From Chlorokybus atmophyticus (taxonomy: Eukaryota; Streptophyta; Chlorokybophyceae; Chlorokybales; Chlorokybaceae): 64,000 bases of DNA. Both the position numbers and the translations under genes were made by a program. The notes beneath the pieces were generated by a model. The model was not told the DNA's origin. It worked only from the letters and a program-made list of their open reading frames with translations, and searched no databases. Shown in pieces: positions 44,573 through 56,457 of this stretch. The DNA lies in the NCBI GenBank assembly GCA_009103225.1, contig RHPI01002823.1, forward strand, positions 508,989-572,988, in the 5' to 3' direction. Position 1 is the stretch's first letter. Every line of letters starts with the position of its first letter.

Positions 44573-45223
44573 TTGTCCGTTGTGTCCATCAGTAGTATAA
44601 GCAGTGCAATTCGGACAGAGTCTCAAATGCAGCCCTTCGGAACTGTGCTTGATTCAGTGTTGATGTTATTTTGGTGTTTTCATTGGCAACTGGTAATGAG
44701 TAAATCTTCCGCCGTCTGGCTGCCGAAACATTTGCGAACGGCCGCTGTGCTTGTTGGATGTCTGTTGTGCTTTGCGCGTACACAACATCTCTGTGCTGGG
44801 TGTTCACTGCGTGCTGCCCAAGGTAAGAATGCGGCACAGATTGCTCACTATGTCACAGCAACACACACACGACATAGGGCGCCGCTACCGGAGTCCAATG
44901 TGCCTCGGAGCGTCAAGTTGGGAGTGGTGGAATCGCAGTACGTGCGGTTCATCCGCGTGTGCACGTATCGCACTCATTTCATCAACGCTATGACGGACCT
45001 GCTCACAGCGCTGCAGTCGGAGGGCCACTTTGTGAAACGGATGTTGGCGACGCTGCGTCAACGCATGATGCGCAACAACACGTATGCGTACTGCACCCCC
45101 CCGGCATTGTTGTACAAGATGGTGTACCTCGCTTTGCAGAAACACCGGCGCGCAAAGGCGACCATCGCAGACACTACGTCAGCGGGACCAGACAACGTGC
45201 GCGGGGAGCAGGCTGCTTGGTAA
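44573..45223 (+). CDS. Reverse-transcriptase-like C-terminal fragment (uncertain)
   Basis: The open frame of 216 codons ends in TAA at 45221-45223. From about 44880 the product looks conserved: LPESNVPRSVKLGVVESQ, then YVRFIRVCTYRTHFINAM and a LLTALQSEGHFVKRML helix. The pattern of a Lys/Gly strand, SQ-x2-RF-x-R-x-C, and a helix ending in a Gly-aromatic turn resembles the thumb region just after the catalytic core of some reverse transcriptases. No YxDD-type active site is visible in frame, so this would be the 3' end of a decayed or spliced gene. The N-terminal part (44573-44850) may not be coding. Family assignment is tentative. Confidence 0.35.
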   Translation: MSVVSISSISSAIRTESQMQPFGTVLDSVLMLFWCFHWQLVMSKSSAVWLPKHLRTAAVLVGCLLCFARTQHLCAGCSLRAAQGKNAAQIAHYVTATHTRHRAPLPESNVPRSVKLGVVESQYVRFIRVCTYRTHFINAMTDLLTALQSEGHFVKRMLATLRQRMMRNNTYAYCTPPALLYKMVYLALQKHRRAKATIADTTSAGPDNVRGEQAAW

Positions 45224-45934
45224 CGCAGCCTGCCCGTGCTAAGAACACAGCCGTCCAACCCCACCACCCAACCCCACCAGCACCACCTAACTGCCAGCGC
45301 TACACAGTGCAGTGCCCTAGTGCCACAGTGCAACACTGCATGCCAGCCTGCAGAACGAGAGGCTGGGCAGAGGGGCAGGGCAGAGGGGCCTTGCCAGATC
45401 ATCGGCGACAAGGGTTTGCAGTTGAGGCTACGGCACAATGACAGCAAGAAGAGGAGGGGGAGGCGGAGGAGAGAGAACAGGCGGAGCGGGGGATGAAGAA
45501 GTAGGGAAGTAGGGGAAGGACAGACGGAGAGGGAGAGAGGGAGGGAGACTGTGGGAGAGGGGGAGAGAGGGAGGGAGAGGGAGTGTGCTGCATGCTGCCT
45601 GCTGCTGTTACGCTGCACCTGGACTACCGTGGTTGACGCTGCTGCTCGTGTGTTGCACAGGTAATCAACCAACAATACGCATGTATGCATGCCTAACGGG
45701 GAGGTCTAGAGTAGGGTAGTGTGGTAGGTAAACATGCAGTCAATATAGCCCGATGGTGGTGTATGTGACTGTGTTTGCATGCTGGTTGGTATGCTATGCT
45801 GTTATCACGTCATGCATGTCGCCAATTGTCTCGCGCATATCCTTTACATGCAGCACAAGCAACCATCAGTACACATAGCACACGCAACCGTCAGTATACA
45901 TAGCACACGCAGCCATGAGCAGTGCTGATTATAG
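45224..45934. other. Intergenic with long polypurine tract
   Basis: No gene is recognised. From about 45443 to 45590 the plus strand is almost entirely A and G, with GGGAGAGAGGGAGGGAG-type mirror-like repeats. Tandem CACACGCARCCRT-like units lie near 45870-45915. Confidence 0.6.
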
Positions 45935-46400
45935 TCTACCCTCGCTATGAGACTTCGCTCCAATAGAATAACACCGCTGATAGCATAGAAAATGAGATTA
46001 CCAAACGAAATACATGCACATGTTGGTGCCTAAGAGAATATGCTTGACCGCGATCATCATATTTTTATTTCATGTAATTCTTGCAGGTTTTAGTGAGGGA
46101 TATTCCAAGGTCGGGGGAGTAGCGTGTGACAAGTGTGGCATAACGCGTAATGCGTGTGGTGAATATGGCGTGATGGGTAAGATGTGACGCGTAATCAGCG
46201 TGACGAATGCGATAGTGCAATGAGCATGACGTAACACGCATGATGCAATGGGCGTGATAAAGCCGCGCTTATATATTCATGCTATTTACATTCAAATGCA
46301 TAATATGCTCTTGACCGTCAAGAGAATTACCTCGCCAAGAGCATACGATAGCGGAGGATAAACAATATGCTCTTGAAGGGGGTAGATTGTAGCAGCATAG
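45935..46400 (-). mobile_element. Partial copy of the foldback element
   Basis: The sequence matches the foldback element at 13372-14182. GATTATAGTCTACCC and the GAGACTTCG...ATAACACCG block match 13525-13570. The terminal region with GGCGTGATAAAG, GCATAATATGCTCTTG, CGCCAAGAGCATACGAT and AATATGCTCTTG matches 13372-13505. Subterminal degenerate repeats of the GTGATGGGCGTAATG kind (46130-46260) resemble 14168-14310 in reverse. The order of parts indicates rearrangement or only one arm. Confidence 0.6.
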
Positions 46401-46803
46401 CACACACCGCTTACCAACATACTTGAGGTCATACCAACCGCCGGGCTACTTGCTGCAGAGTATGTGCATCCAGTCCACTCCATCTATGCGTGCACATTTG
46501 CCGCATCGAGTCAACAAACTTGGATGGCACACACCGCTGTCTCAACTCAACTTCCGGAATGCCTTTGCAAAGCGGCGCCGCCCCCTTGCCCAGCGGAAAC
46601 TTCCTTCCGTCTTCCATCCACCGAAGTGGCAAGAGCAGGCGAAGCCGTCGATTGAACTGCCAGCTGCTTCTCCCCGCCCTCCGATCGGGCTGTTGCCTCT
46701 CTAAACAAACCGAAAAATCACATCAAGTACCATCCAAAAACAGCGCATTTGGCAAGTAAGGTGCAATTTGCGGGCGACAACGCGGCGGCGGCGGCGGTGG
46801 ACA

Positions 46804-49407
46804 ATGGCGATGTCGTTGCAGGGGGCAATGGCCTCGTCGTCGTCGTCGTTGTCGTTGGTGGGGTCTGCATTGGTTGTCGTGGGTACTCAGTGGCCAAGCA
46901 CGCCTGGCCGGCAGAGCCAGGGGCAGGGCCAGGCCAGGAGGGGTGGCGTGAGGGCAGCAGCAGCTGGGTGGAGGCGGACAGGAGGCGCCGGCGGCGCTGG
47001 CAGGCTTGTTGGTGGAGGCGAGGTGGCTGCTCGGGCCAGGGAGGTCACCGCCCGCAGCGCCTCCGACGCCATCGACGCCTCCACGTGGCCCGGGGTGGCG
47101 GTGCCAGCCGGTGGGGGCTTCGGCGACGACGATGACGCCGGACGAGGCCGAGGCGGGGGAGGAGGCGACGGCGCTGGAGGTGATGGAGCCGCTGGCGCTG
47201 GGGGGTTTGGGGGAGACGGTGAGCATTATTATCACAAACGCATCGTCAGCACAAGTGGTGACAATTGCAACAACTGTTACAATTTGTGTAAAGCTTATTA
47301 CTCCACCTGTCGCTGTAGAGGGCAGCTGGACACAGCAAGTTTATCACCCAAGCATGGATACTTTACTGTTGCCTGACAAATGCAGTGTTGGAATTGGGAG
47401 CAATTGTCTCTCCAACTTGTACTTCACTCGACTCGACTTATGCATTCAACATCATCAACTGTGATTGACCAACTTAGCAATCAACAACAAGGGATTCTTG
47501 ATGCAGCGCAATTGACAACGAGTCTATCACAATGACTATTGTGCACATTGTCATTGTCTGTATAGTGACTGACTAGAGTTGCAAATGTTTACAATGACGA
47601 CATGACAGCATCTGTGACTATGCTTATAGCTGTGTTGGTGACATGCATGCTTGGTTCCCACCTCGCCAGCACTAACTGTTTGACACCTGGCAAGTGTTGA
47701 ATACCCGCGCCTTTCTGTAAGTACTGCACGCAATTGTGATGCTGTGGCTATTACTTGCAGGGCGCATGCTGGGGTTTGCAGAAGCTGCCGCACTCGCGGC
47801 TCAAAGAGGTGTTGATCTTCCCGCGGACGTGGCCGCCATTGCCAAGTCCAGCGGCATTAGTTTAGAGTGGCTTCAACGGTACTTAGACATGCAGGTACGT
47901 CAATTGTTGTCATCAACTTGTTTGTTGGAGCCGTGATTATTGAAGCATAGTAACAACTCTCTGTTGTTGCAATTTGATGTTGGACGCACAATTTGCATGA
48001 GCGTGTAACCAACAACAAACATCAGCATGTTCTTGCAGGGTTTGCCGATGATGGGAGCATTGGTAAGGGGTAGCAGGATAGTGAGGGACCGCATGGTAGC
48101 GGACCCCAAGTACCTGTTCAAGGTGTTCTCCGAGGTTGCCATCGATTCGGGATGTGCCACCTTTGCGGAAGTCAAGAAGCGTGGCAAAGACTTCTGGGCT
48201 GAGGTAATATATACAAACACACACTCACGCTCGAATGCAAGTGCATTTTGGCCACCCTTATACACATAGTTGTTCAATTATCATCATCTGTGGTTTATGC
48301 ACTTTGTGCTGTGAACCCTCGATACACGACATTGTTGAGCTTCACTTATGATGGCAGCGTGCATTGTTGATTTACGGTTGATGCTAGTTGTGTGATGTTG
48401 ACAGTTTGAGCTGTACGCCTCTGATCTGCTGGTCGGTATTGTGATGGACGTTGCGATCGTGACACTGTTGGCGCCGGTGGCTGCGGCGAGCGGCAGTATG
48501 GGCTCTGCGGTTGTGGCAGGCGGCCAGTTTGCGGCGCTCTTGCGCTACCTCAACAGGCTGCCGAGCAGGTAAGCAGCGCTTGTATTGTTGCTGAGTTTGT
48601 TTAGTTGTACGAGTGTACATGTTCGTGCCGCAAAGATGGCTACGAATTAATGTTGTGATGTGTGTTGCAGTTTCTTTGAGAAAGCGCCTGTGGGGCGAGT
48701 GTTTACTGCAACTCAGCGCACCTCCACCATATTTGTCAAGGTACGTGCAACCGGGTGTAGATAGTCATGTTTGTTGATATTTGTCATGTGTTGTGTTGGC
48801 GTGTGACTGCTGGGTGCGCATGTACGCTTAGTAATACCCAGAACGTGATGTACTTGCAGGGTGGTCAATATGCTGGTCTTGGGCTAGTGGCGGGCTTCAT
48901 TGGACAAGGCATTGCCAACTCAGCCATGATGGCAAAGAGGTTGGTTTCTGGGCAGAGTTTGCTGATGAACACATCATGTCGGCACAACATTCCTTACATG
49001 TTGGCATATGTTGATGGTGCTTGTGCCGCAGACAAATGGCCGCAGAGGGCGAGTCACATATACCCGTGCCTGATCTCGGCAAGACGGCTCTTTTGTGGGG
49101 TATGCGTACTTGTGTGCAAGTTCACATGCACACGCTGTGGCAGTCACTTGTTCATCAGTAGCATGTACATTCTGTCAACTCTAAGCAAGAAGTCCTGAGC
49201 TGATGTTGGGTCTTTGTATCGTGTACAGGTGCCTTTATGGGCTTATCTTCAAACCTGCGTTACCAGCTGGTGAACGGTGCAGAGCGTGTGTTGGAGTCAC
49301 GCTTTCCACAGGTCTCATACGCAGGCACAATCGCCGTCCGCTTTGCTAACAATATTTATGGCGGGATGCAGTTTGTTGACTGGGCGCGCATGTCTGGCGT
49401 GCAATAG
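46804..49407 (+). CDS. RETICULATA-related plastid protein (DUF3411)
   Basis: Eight exons are proposed: 46804-47218, 47761-47894, 48039-48203, 48405-48568, 48671-48740, 48860-48939, 49032-49099 and 49229-49407, giving 424 residues. Family members are chloroplast envelope proteins affecting mesophyll plastid and leaf development in plants; their molecular role is unsettled. Exon 1 encodes a long Ala/Gly/Arg-rich leader (about 135 residues), consistent with a transit peptide plus low-complexity linker. The conserved part includes LFKVFSEVAIDSGCATFAEV, RGKDFWAEFELYASDLLVGI, a Gly-rich GQYAGLGLVAGFIGQGIANS membrane segment, and the end NNIYGGMQFVDWARMSGVQ. Hydrophobic segments suggest several membrane spans. 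The leader is encoded by a GC-rich exon unlike the rest of the gene. Confidence 0.88.
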
Positions 49408-50100
49408 TCTCTGAATTGATTCTGTGGGGTAGGAAGTACGTGGGACGCTTAGGCACAGCATGGAGTGGTTGTTGATTGTTTGTTGGGTAGGAAGTATGGG
49501 GGATGCCTAGGCACAGGAAGGAATTGCTGATGATTATATGTGGCACGTAGTGGCGCCGCTAGACTGGAGCAAGTGGTTAGCCTATCTCTAGCTCCATTGC
49601 TTGTTTGTCATACCTCCGCTGCAAGGCAGTTGTTGTCAGCATGTGCTGACATGAGTTGTCTATAGCAGCCCTGTCTGGCTTGATGTGTTTGTGGTTCTTT
49701 TGCACAAGCACCGTCATGCATAGTGGATTGCATACAACAGCAACACATCCAACAGAGAGCACCGTGCCTACCAGAGTGCCGGTCTCATCTCCCACAGTGC
49801 AAGACTCGACAACCCATATCACCAAAAGTACATGACTGCCGTCCTTTGCGACAATTTGGCTGATCATCCAACCAGACCATCAAAATGTCTGCGTCACCCA
49901 TACTCACTGCTGCAGCACAACCGTTTTTGTAATGTTACTGCCTGATTCAATGCTGCTGACATTGTGTTCAAAGACGGCTCCAGTTGCTGCCAAAGCTGGT
50001 TACCAAACAGAATCGTTTGGTTGGACTCGGCGTGAGGTGGCTGCCTCATCCAGACCATTTAACTTGTATGTCGCGACGTGCTCAAGTGTTATGCAAGCTG
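49408..50100. other. Convergent intergenic region
   Basis: This lies between the ends of the RETICULATA-related gene and CPI1. A 96-codon open frame on the minus strand (49867-49577, ending TAG-like at 49577) contains VLLVIWVVESCTVGDETGTL and NHKHIKPDRAAIDNS, but no family or splice context supports it. Two related GTAGGAAGTAYGKGGGAYGC-type words (49429 and 49488) form a short direct repeat. Confidence 0.35.
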
Positions 50101-52141
50101 TCAAGATGGCAGCCATGGCAACCCTGGCTCGGCGGTGTTGCCAAGTAGATGATGATCATGATGAAACGGGTCTGCTATCCTTCCCACGTACAACCGCCAG
50201 AAGTCCAGCAGAATCGTCACCAGCATGCCGGCCGCGAGCGAGTCCAAAGCTGCCGCGCCCACCGTCCACTCCTCCCCGACCTTCTCCTCCATCCTGTTAG
50301 GCCAATACATGTGTCCAACGTGCATGTTGTGTTATGTGCATGTAGATACAGCTACGCCATGTACACAAGCGCATGTACAGCACGCAACTTGTACAGTAGT
50401 AACGTGCATGTTTGCTGCTCTTGTTCTAGTTCTTTAGTCATCACCTTCTTGAGCAGTAAGTGTATGTTGAACAAACTACCATCGTTGTCCATGCAGTGTG
50501 CAAGCATTATTTGCACTCACAGCCGTGCCCTCACATAGCAGGTCACAGTGTGACATTTATATTGCGAGCATTGATATGACCTCACTGACCTGTAGAACAT
50601 GGGAAAGGACACAAAAAAGTAGATGGCGTAGAAAAGGGACCCCCACTTGTACATCGCCGACTTGTCCGTGAATGTGTAGTACGGGAACTGAATCATACAA
50701 ACAACCCAGAACCCATCAGCACACTAGATCACACAGCACTTGAAGGCAAACACTCCTATGCTTACGTGAGCGATGGTAAGGGTTTCCATGAAAGCTGTGG
50801 CATAGGACAGAGCAAAGACAACAAGCGCAAACACAACACTGCGCTGCCAGCTTGAAGCAGCAGCGTTGGGCTTGGACTTGTTGTCACTCACAAACCACCG
50901 GTCCACACGCCGCAGGACTATGTTGGACAAACTGTGGTAGAAGCAGAAGTACGCGTGCGTCAAGAAATAGAGGGGAATCGGCACCTGTTGGGAGTGTGAG
51001 AGACTTTTTGTTGATGCACGTGCGCGCGTGCATCCACACTTGCATGTGTGCGTTCCATCTACCCCACTACCACGGGGTAGTGGGGTAGATCGCCAGAGTC
51101 ACCTTGGATAAAACGTGTATGTCACGTGTTTGATGTGATGTTGCGTGCTTATGATCACGCAACATCTCATGTGCTTGCCTCATTGAGCTTCCATGAAGGG
51201 AAGGTGTAGGCGGCCCCCAGCAGCGTGAAGAAGTAATGTGTCCAGAAGTAATTACCAATGAAGCTAAATATGGCTATCCACACATTGGCCTGCATTCATT
51301 GCATGGTCATCACCAACAAGACTTGTGTGCGCACGAGCACGCACGCATGCATGCACGCACACAAGTCAGCAGTCTGCTACGCTACCTTGACCCACCATCT
51401 TCTATGAATAGGCAGGTTTCGGTCGGCCTTGCCTACGATAATCAAAGGGAGAGTGAAGCACGGCACTGCTGCGAACAGGCCCACAGCCATGTACTCCGCC
51501 TTCCCAAAACCCTGATTATTTCAATGTGAGAGAAAACTCAGGCAAGCTTGCAGTATTAGCAGAACTGACTTGAATTGTTATATTCTTGCCACATGCAACC
51601 ACCCAAGGCAAGTGACTGTACAACTTTGAATTAGCTGAGACAGAGCGACAGTGCTAGCTGCATGCGCCAAGCACATTGTGACGATGTCTGCTATGAAGCA
51701 CACAAGCAACAATCCAGCTTCTTCCAAAGCACCATCTCAATGCTTGCGTCAAACAACACAGCCTGCATGTTGTATGCTGCATGGCTGTGCAAGAAACCAC
51801 TGTTGTTTTGCTTGATTCCCATCGTTGTCCCTTGTTCAGGAAGCTAGTGCTGGCAATGCTGCTGCTCTTTGAGGTGTCTACATGCATGCTGCAATAATGT
51901 GGGGACCGACAAACACACAGGCACTCCCATGCACGTTAACATTGCTCTACACCCCCTGATCCCCCCTCACCTCATAGAGTCGCAGGCCGACCACAATGCC
52001 AAGCGCCCACACAATCCAGAACGGCGAGTACCATAGCAGGAACGCCTCCCCCCACCGCTTGCTCGGGTTGTCGGCCGCCCACAGCCTGCGCCCTGCCCCT
52101 ACCCCTCCTCCTCCTCCGCCGGCCTTGCCGCCGCCGGCCAT
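50101..52141 (-). CDS. CPI1: Cycloeucalenol cycloisomerase (sterol biosynthesis)
   Basis: Six exons are proposed: 52141-51971, 51511-51386, 51289-51179, 50984-50766, 50687-50590 and 50293-50101, giving 305 residues. The enzyme opens the 9-beta,19-cyclopropane ring of cycloeucalenol to give obtusifoliol, a step specific to sterol synthesis via cycloartenol in plants and green algae. It acts in the ER membrane. Conserved blocks include NPSKRWGEAFLLWYSPFWIV, IVGKADRN, WVKANVWIAIFSFIGNYFWT, YTFPSWKLNEVPIPLYFLTHA, FYHSLSN, AHFPYYTFTDKSAMYKWGS, LFYAIYFFVSFPMFYRM and GMLVTILLDFWRLYVG. Intron 3 has a GC donor (GCAAGC, reading down from 51178). The N-terminal 20 residues are Gly-rich; the C-terminus has a His/Asp tail (DPFHHDHHLL). 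A typical plant enzyme is about 280 residues. Confidence 0.94.
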
Positions 52142-53536
52142 GGTGCGGAGGGGGGACGACGCCGACGACGCCCCCGACGTCGCTGGGCAATGACACTGCA
52201 GCTGTTTGAAGGTGACATGCTGCGAACTGACTTGCAGTATTACTTACTTAAAGCTTAGAGCTCAAGGCTTAGGCTTAGGCCAAGTGGACTGTGGGCGGCA
52301 CTGTGCAATGTGTAGGACAGTGGTTACAACCCAGGGCACGCTTGTGCGTGAGGGTAGCTTGCTGTATGCTGAATACGTTGATTGCTGCTGTACTGGGATT
52401 GTGTACGAAGATTGCAATGCCGTGATGTGCTTATCGCACTAGCAGTTGCGCAGCGCATGTTCAGTTCGCACAATACGCATTTCCACTCTGAGCATGTACG
52501 TCCCAGCACCCCGTATACAGCACGTCATACCGTAGAGACACGTACATTACAACCCACACTCACTTTTGCAAATTACTTTTCATTTCAACCTTTCGCGACA
52601 ATGACTACAAAACTTTATGCTATGCATGCATTGAGATGACAGTTGACAAGGCCTACACTACCATACTAAAATTATAACCTGAGGCATGTGATAATTATTT
52701 TCAGGTTGTATTGTATGTGTCTCTGCGGTGTATCAGGTACACATCTGCAGCTCTAGCGCTGAAGGTTCAGTTCTGGTTGTATCGCATGTGACATGCATGA
52801 TCACAACAATTATTGCAACAAGGTGCTTAACAGCCATGCACATTGCGATCCAAAATGACCAATAGCAACTCCATAAATCAGTCGAGGTAGGTCATCAAAC
52901 TCTAGTAACACCGTTCAACAGTGCAATCCGCAAACTAGTGTGCTGCGCATGCAATGACCATGCAAGACTCAGCAAACGCCTCTGCTTTGGGGATTGAAGC
53001 GTAAGGTCAGATTTGTCCCATCAGATCTGATGCAGTCATGCAATCAAGTCAGAGTCTGCTTTATTGAAGCACGCAACCATGAGAGTTGCTCAACCTGAGT
53101 AAAGCAACGCATCATTCGGGTAACTCACTATGCAGTAGATAACCTATCAGCTGCATCACGGCAAGCCAGCCCCACCTTGTCGTGATCGCCATGTGCGCCA
53201 TCACCCAGATGTCTCAGACGGTGCAGCATCCCATGGAGAAGGACCACTGTTGCCTTTGAACGACTGCGAGTGGCTGGATGAAGATTTTCACAGCTGAAGC
53301 TGCATTCAGATGCTGATAGTTCAGTGATTGGGATGCATGAAGTGCGCCACTGGCACATAGCCTGATGAAAGATAAGACAATGATACGAACATACTGCACA
53401 CTGTATAACCATCAAGCTCAGGTTGCAACCCACACCTGCACTTGCAGTCTTGTGGTATGCTGTTGGAAGGATGTTCAACATAGTTCTTTATCTGCAAGTC
53501 TCAAAGGGATTACTTCAAATGTGGGCGTGTGGAGTA
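52142..53536. other. Intergenic, no gene
   Basis: No coding sequence, RNA gene or mobile element is recognised. A short AGCTTAGAGCTCAAGGCTTA-type repeat patch occurs near 52255-52282. The first 50 bp upstream of CPI1 are GC-rich (GACGACGCCGACGACGCC). Confidence 0.4.
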
Positions 53537-55695
53537 TCACAGCTCTTCGTCAGCGAGGTCTGGCATCGGGAAGCGCAGGATGGCTGCGACACCGGTCAAG
53601 TTGTCCAGCTGCTGACCAGAAGGGTGCATTGTAGAGAAGATAAACACCTGACCAGACGGCAGGAAGTTAGCGACATAATATATAAAGCGCGAACATTTTG
53701 CATACAACGCTCACCTCTCCGCCATTCTGCTTAACTTCCTCAACCAGCTGTACATAGCGCTTTCTGGTCGGCACGTTGGCATTGCGGAAGAGACTGTCTG
53801 ATATCAGCAGGGTCTGTATTGCCAAGCGCTCGTGTGCAGCCTGTAAATGCATGCACGTGTTGTCAGGCCACCACTACAATGGCGTTACCTGGGAGTAATA
53901 AAGAGCATGCTTACGAGCAAGTGCAACACGCACCTCAACATGGCCAGGGCCATAGAATGCACGGGTGGCGTCATTCCCCATCATGGTATAAAAGTCGTTG
54001 AGAGCAGCAACCTCCTTGGCAGCCTTTGTGTCTTTCATCTGCGCGTTGAACCTCAGCCACATTGCTCAAGAGTGGCAGCACAAACCTGGTCTTCGCTCGC
54101 TTGAGATGGCCACACACATAACAATGAATAAAAGAATCCACATCTAGAAAATGATGCAGGTGCTGACCTGTCCAGCAACATGTGGGTCTGCTAGGACCTC
54201 CTTCAGCGCATGCTTGTAACCAGAAGAGCTGTGCGCTAAGATAATTCTGCCCTTGTTTTCAAGGATGCTCCTAATGTCCTGACGCTGCGCTTCCATCATC
54301 ATGTACTGATAGAAAGCGTCCTTTGTAAAACCCGGGGAAGCAATCACCAAGCACTTGACTGTCTCAAAGGTGACATGCCTAACGATTGCCTGTCCAGAAT
54401 TGAACACAATATCAGAACTCCACACCAACGCTCACCACAACAATGCCCACACATGCAGCTGAAAGGGCGTTCAAGCCATCAGATACAATTTTCTTGTTCT
54501 CAGCTAACCTGCAAAACTTGTTCAAAAAACTTGGTACGGGCTTTCTCATGCCCAGCAGCAGCAGCGCCACGCTTGCGTGGAAGTGATGTTTCTATTCGTG
54601 CGCGATCAACAGTGCAGGCTGGGCCAACAAGGCACACATGTGCCAAGCCTTCTGCCATCAGCTGCCAAATCAATCACGGTTGAGTGCATGAGGACGAGTG
54701 CAGCATGTCAACTACAAACACAGCAAGTACATACCACGGCGGCGACATCAGCAGTGGCAGCAGGGTCGCATGCAGTCTTGACTGTTCGCAACGCAACCGA
54801 GTCCCAGTTGTCTTTAGAAAGTGTAAATGCACGTTGCAGGTCCAACTCGATGGTATGATAAGCTCCAAACTGCAAGCGCGAGTGTCAATGTGTTCTTAAT
54901 GGCGCACCAATTGCACTCAATTATTCACAAGTCAATGTGCTGCCAAAAACAAGCAACATGTCGAAGCATGACTGACCTTGACGTGCTCGCTTTCAGACAC
55001 ATTCTTTCCGTGCAGTCGCAGCACAGCACCCGCAGCATCATATTCAACGCTCTCAACGGTAATGCAGAGCTTTAACCGCACGCGCTCGCTGTCACCTGCT
55101 CCGCCACCAGCCGTCTCCTTCTGCACCTTCCTGCCAACCAAACGTGTCATTGAAATAAAGTGCAGAACGCATGCGCCTGCTTGCATGGTCAACTGGCAGG
55201 AGGAAGTTACTAAACAAAACTGTTATAAACCAACGCGAGCACTAAACAATAGCAACAGACTACCTGAATGTCGTCGCCAGGACACGGTCGCCTTCGCTGA
55301 TGAGGTTGTAAGCATGCCACAGGTCCTCATCTTGTTCCGGTATCATCTATGCAGCATTCAAGCATGTCAAAGGCGGCCGACATGTAAGGGCACTGAACAG
55401 CATGCGAAGCTGCATGATGAGTGCATTGACACAGGTTGGTATGTCAAGCGCGGTGTCAAGGCATGGTCGACACATGATGAATGACCACGCTTGCGACAAG
55501 GCACTGCAACAACTGCTTGCTGTAGCGACCGTCTCTTCAGCGGGGTTCATTTTCAGTCAAGAGACTGAATCCACCAACTGCTTTTGTGGCCGCAATCTCC
55601 CATTCAACAAACTTGCATGCATCCAGCCATGCACTACTACCCACCTTGATAGAGCCGGCACCATCCTTGCCTATGTTCCGGTGCACCAGCTTCAT
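53537..55695 (-). CDS. PELO: Pelota/Dom34 ribosome-rescue factor
   Basis: Nine exons are proposed: 55695-55645, 55346-55264, 55130-54977, 54869-54735, 54661-54509, 54389-54168, 54038-53934, 53840-53715 and 53647-53537, giving 379 residues, the usual length. Pelota is an eRF1 paralogue that, with the GTPase Hbs1, splits stalled ribosomes in no-go and non-stop decay. The N-terminal Sm-like domain has [40 protein letters not shown] and [20 protein letters not shown]. The central domain lacks a GGQ motif, as expected for Pelota and unlike eRF1. The C-terminal domain includes [26 protein letters not shown] and the ending [20 protein letters not shown]. An AAACCCTA telo-box-like motif lies about 125 bp upstream on the coding strand. 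Confidence 0.95.
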
Positions 55696-56457
55696 TGCGC
55701 CTGCTTCTTGTCAAAATATACCACCAGCGCATGCCTCGCTTCTGCGCCCTAATCTGTCACACGGCAGCCGCACGCGACGCAGCGATGCCACCGCCGCCGC
55801 CTACAACTACGCCCCGGCTAGGGTTTTATTGCAGTGTTCACTGCATTCACTTCATAGTCCTACTGCACTCTTGTTTTCGTGCGTCTGGAGGTTGGTTTAG
55901 GAACGGCCTGGTTAGGGCTTCAAAATGTCTAGGGACACGATGGTGTGCTAAGCACTAGCGAGACGTCGCTTGATATTGGCTTGCTGCATTTTGGTCAACT
56001 TCGCAGCAAACAGAACAGAGATCTGCTCTATGTGCTGCTCAGCAGACTGCCAAGCGAGTATCGCTTTGCGGGTTGCAGATGAGCAAGTAACACTACTAAA
56101 ACACACTGTTAGACGCGAATACCATGGAAGCAGAACAACAAGCTTATGCATACCAGGTGGACTGGAGCCAACGCAACTGCAGTGCATTGGTTGGTTTGGC
56201 CAACCCTACACATGCGCACCATGTCAGATTCTCTCTTTCTACCTCTCCTCATGGAGACTGCACACCCGCAGACAACCACCACTGCTCATTGATTCTATAC
56301 CGCAGTGCAATGCACACATGATCAACGCAATCGTGCGGCGTCAATTGTGCAAGCTAGACATGTACAGCTTGGCAGAATCACACTTCTTGATACTACCATT
56401 CCAATAAATATCGTGGTCATATGTCGCAGCAACAATCAGCATTGCTGGTATTCATGT
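55696..56457 (-). other. Interval between Pelota and the TPM gene, possible small gene
   Basis: A minus-strand open stretch from about 56100 to TAG 55948-55950 encodes a basic helical tail (WQSAEQHIEQISVLF, KLTKMQQANIKRRLASA). It could be the last exon of a small gene, but no start or family was found. The remainder looks non-coding. Confidence 0.25.

Noticed and set aside
49577-49867. A 96-codon minus-strand open frame between two convergent genes as a real gene
   Set aside because: There is no recognisable domain, no splice context and no upstream support; listed only within the intergenic description.
53537-55695. Identification of this gene as eRF1
   Set aside because: It lacks the GGQ and NIKS motifs of eRF1 and has the Pelota N-terminal Sm-like domain and Pelota length.
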